Source of the DNA: Cenococcum geophilum 1.58
Lineage: Eukaryota > Ascomycota > Dothideomycetes > Gloniales > Gloniaceae
Length of the DNA: 64,000 bases
Direction of reading: 5' to 3'
NCBI GenBank assembly: GCA_001692895.1
Contig: KV748199.1
Location: 248,001-312,000, forward strand
Part shown: piece by piece, positions 60,780-64,000 of the stretch
Layout of the letters: the number at the start of each line of letters is the position of its first letter
How positions within the stretch are numbered: position 1 is the stretch's first letter
Made by a program: the position numbers and the translations under genes
The notes under the pieces: model-generated
The model's database searches: none
Told to the model about the DNA's origin: nothing
What the model saw: only the letters and a program-made list of their open reading frames with translations

Positions 60780-63470
60780 CCTAAGAGTTAAATAGTAAGA
60801 TTAGTAGTTTAAAGCATTAGTAGATAGTGGAGTAACGAGGAACTATATTTTACTAGCAGTAGTTAAAAGGATAGGGCTACTATATAGGTAAAAAGAGCAC
60901 CCTTATTTACTAGTAATAATTTTAGGAGATCCAATAGCCTATAGAGGAGGTATTATTAATCTTAAAATAGGACTAATTTAGATAACTATTAAAGGAAGAT
61001 AAATTAAGATATCTTTTAATATATTACTATTAGGGAATAATAAGGCAGTATTAGGAATACCTTAGTTATAGGAATATAATCTAAAGATTAATTAGGTTAT
61101 AGGTTAGGTCGATATTAAAAATATATAATAATATAAGACGCGATAATAAGCTAAGATAGTATGGTACTAAGTTAGAGCGATATATAAAGAGACTAAGTAA
61201 GGCTTAAGTTATATACCAAAGAGATACTATAAGTATAGTAAGAAGCTATAGTTACTAGAAAGTAAAAAGCTATTAGAGTATATAGTATAGGACTATAAGA
61301 TAGAGTTAGAACTAGGAATAAGTTTAAGGTTCTTTCTAACCTATAAGCTTACTAAAGAAGAAGGGAGAGCACTAAAAGAGTTTATCTAGGAGAATTTTTA
61401 AAAGGGATATATCAAACTATTATAGTTATTAATAGGATATCTAGTACTATTCGTACCAAAGAAGAATAGAAAACTTAGGCTATGTATTAACTATAGATAG
61501 TTAAATAGTATTACTAGGAAGGATAGGTATCCTTTACCCTTAATTAGCGAAATTTAAGATAGGATTAGTAACGCGTAAATCTTTATAAAGATAGATCTAA
61601 GATAGGCGTACTATTAGATTAGGATTAAGGAAGGCAATAAATAGAAGGCAGCCTTTAGGTTAAAGGAAGGACTATATAAACTATTAATTATATAATTCGG
61701 GCTTATAAACGCACTAGTAATATTTTAGAAGCGTATTAATAATGTATTAAGAGAACACTTAGATGAATTTGTTATAGTATACCTTAACGATATTATTATC
61801 TACTTAATAAGTAAAGAAGAATATAGAGAATATATTAAATAGGTCTTAAAGAGACTATAAGAGAAATAGATGCTAGTAGTAATTAAAAAATGCGAGTTCT
61901 TTACTAGGAAGATAGATTTTGTTAGATTTATTATTAAACTAGGCTAACTTAGTATAGATNTAAAGAAGATTAGGGCTATAGTAAATTAGTAAGAACTAAA
62001 AAATATAATACAGTTAAGGTTATTTCTAGGGTTCTGTAATTACTGTAGAAGGTTTATAGCTTAATAGTTAAAGGATATTAAGCCACTTATAAGATTAATA
62101 AAGAAAGAAGAACTATAGGCATAGGGAGAGGAATAAAAGGAACTATTTAAGAAAATTAAATAGTTGTTTACCTAGGAGCTAGTTCTTAAGATATATTAAC
62201 TATAGTTAGAGATAGTAGTTAAAATAGATATATTAGATTATATACTAGGAGCGTACTTTCTATAAAAATATAAGGATAGATAGCACCTAGTAGCATACTA
62301 TAGTTAAAAGATAATACCACTAGAACTAAACTATAACATCTATAATAAGGAGTTATTAGGTATAGTTACAGTATTAAAGGAATAGAGATTATTCTTATAA
62401 GGTATAGAAAAACTATTTATAGTTAAAACGGATTATAAGAACCTAACGGGGTTCCTAATAATAAAAGAACTTAATTATAAATAAGTTAGATAGGTAGAGA
62501 TGCTTATAGAATACTATTTTAAGATTTAGTATACTAAGGGTATAGAGAATACATGAGTAGATACTCTAAGTAGAAAAGCTAAACTATAAAACGATAAAAA
62601 GCTATTAGGGGCTTTATTGCGAAAAGATATAGATAGATTAATTAGGTATAATTATCTAAAGATTATAATAATATAAGAAGAAGAACAGATCTATAAATTA
62701 CTAGAGAGTAATTAGATATAAAAGATCCTAGATATATAAATAGAGGATCTAGACTTAAAGTAGTATAAAAATTAAAAAGTAATATACGTGCCAAGATCTA
62801 TTGTAAAGGAGTTTATTAAATTATTTTATAAAGGACTAACTTAAGGATATAACGGAGCTATAGGCTTAGTGTTAAGACTTTAAGAGGAATATATTATTAA
62901 TAGAATCTAGGGACTAGCTAGATAAGTTATAAAAGAATATCTAAATTACTAAAGGAATAAACTGATAAGGTATAAGCTATATAGAGNGCTATAACTAGTT
63001 AAAATACTAGAGAGACTATAGGAGGTTATATTATAGGACTTTATTATTAAGTTATTAAAGTTAAGAGATCCTATTACCGGATAAGATTATAANGCAATCT
63101 TAGTAATAGTAGATAAGCTTATAAAGTAGGGATACTTTATAGCATATTTAAAAGAAATATTAGTAGAAGATGTCGCTAGAATCTATATTAAAGAAGTATT
63201 TATAAGATATAAAGCACTAAGCAAAATTATATTAGATAGAGATTTAAGATTTATAGCAGTATTCTAGGAAGTGTTTTTAGTAGAGTAAAGAGTTTAAGCA
63301 GTAACTTTTACCGTATATTATCTATAGACAGACGGTTAAACGGAAAGATTAAATTAGATATTAAAATAGTATCTAAGGTATTATATTAATTATATATAGA
63401 ATAATTAGGTATCGCTATTACTAGTTATATAGTTTATATATAATATAACACTATAAGAAGGAATAGGTAT
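60780..63470 (+). pseudogene. pol of G3 copy 2: protease, RT, RNase H, integrase part, fossil
   Basis: A retropepsin-like region near 60800-61120, RT near 61380-62150 (YL.DIIIY-type block near 61775-61805), RNase H near 62200-62590, the integrase zinc-binding region near 62800-62960 and core from about 63050. It parallels 36094-38300 closely. It is truncated by the LTR at 63471. Many breaks. Confidence 0.85.
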
Positions 63471-64000
63471 TGTTGGTACCAATTTAATAGTATAAGTAAG
63501 TCGTACCCACGGGCACGAAATATATGTAGTATCGTATGCTTGTTTGGATGGTGACTGTTAATTCTATTAAGGTGGGCTATGTGGTCTATATACTAACGCA
63601 CCTCCCCCCTAAGCTAGTGTTTTAGGAGTGCACTAGACGCGTAAGCGAACCAAACGCGTAAACGCGTACTTGGTGTATCAAACCGCGTAAGCACGCGGTT
63701 AGTATAGTAGGTGCTATAATTATACACTAGCGGTACTTGGAAAATGGAACCACTTACGTATAGCTTCCGTAATTGCCTTAATAGAACTATAAAAGACGTA
63801 AGAAAATATATAGGAAATCCCTCCCGAGGTGCCTTTTGGGTTGCCTTCCGAACGGTGCTCTAAGCTGGCCGTAAGTCCTGCTTACGGTCCGTAAAATGAA
63901 CTATATGCCCTTTAACGGGCCGTAAATGCACCATACGGCCTTCCGAACGGGCCGTAACTAAACTATAAATACTCCGTTAGTCTCGCTCTACCCATTCTAT
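63471..64000. mobile_element. Element E: start of a new, little-mutated LTR element (partial)
   Basis: It starts with TGTTGGTACC exactly where the G3 integrase stops; GGTAT (63466-63470) would be the target duplication. The 530 bp in the window have near-normal composition, unlike the host, so this is a recent insertion or one spared by RIP. It contains CGCGTAA-type repeats (63640-63700), two CCTTCCGAACGG words (63845 and 63930), several GGGCCGTAA words, and a TATAAATA box near 63964 about 30 bp before the window end. It is probably the first LTR. Family and strand cannot be told here. Confidence 0.65.

Larger units (their letters stand above)
52236..63470 (+). mobile_element. Gypsy G3 copy 2: 5' LTR to integrase, interrupted at both ends of pol, broken
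   Basis: A plus-strand copy of G3. The 5' LTR is 52236-52655. gag starts at the ATG near 52692, with a zinc knuckle near 53700-53740. It is interrupted by the DNA transposon 55160-60126 (duplication GTTAGACGA). Protease is near 60800-61120, RT near 61380-62150, RNase H to about 62590, and the integrase runs to 63470, where a new LTR cuts it. The rest (chromodomain and 3' LTR) should lie beyond the window. Many breaks throughout, of the RIP type. Confidence 0.9.

Overview
This window looks like an AT-rich transposon graveyard from a filamentous ascomycete (Pezizomycotina). I see no convincing host gene. Almost all of it can be assigned to mobile elements whose reading frames are eroded. The bases are strongly skewed to TA and CpA is scarce. 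Wherever two LTRs of one element can be compared, the differences are transitions (C/T and G/A). Together these point to repeat-induced point mutation (RIP). The element mix (Ty1/Copia, chromodomain Gypsy, a PiggyBac-like transposon, a Tc1/mariner-type MITE) fits such a genome. The species cannot be named from sequence alone.

Layout, left to right. 1-5164 is a minus-strand Copia element (Copia-C) cut by the window edge; its 5' LTR is 4991-5164. It sits in a Gypsy fragment (5165-6150), which ends where a full-length minus-strand Copia (Copia-A1, 6151-12325) begins. 12326-14615 is degraded and unassigned. From 14616 to about 51131 a minus-strand Gypsy (G2) is split by a nest of insertions: G1 (chromodomain Gypsy, 16818-48268) lies in G2; Copia-A2 (22517-45836) lies in G1; G3 copy 1 (25561-40033) and a short gag-only LTR element (element D, 42562-45663) lie in Copia-A2; Copia-B (30679-36088) and a 1.0-kb retroposon-like insert (27360-28376) lie in G3. 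A 337-bp MITE (46368-46704) lies in the 3' part of G1. Target-site duplications or intact empty sites in sister copies support each of these joins, so the order of insertion can be read directly.

51132-52235 is an unassigned tract with a GC-richer island. G3 copy 2 runs from 52236 to 63470. It is interrupted by a 4,967-bp DNA transposon (55160-60126) that carries a PiggyBac-type transposase pseudogene, a small opposite-strand ORF, a minisatellite and foldback ends. At 63471 a new, hardly mutated LTR begins and runs off the window.

The observations most worth a second look are the PiggyBac-type transposase inside an element with a 9-bp duplication and foldback ends, the antisense coding-like tract before the 3' LTR in two chromodomain Gypsy families, the gag-only element D with its repeat array, the clean MITE, and the 1.0-kb insert with a 14-bp duplication. 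Nothing here looks like an active host pathway or operon. The genes do not work together in a cellular sense; the window records successive invasions and RIP.
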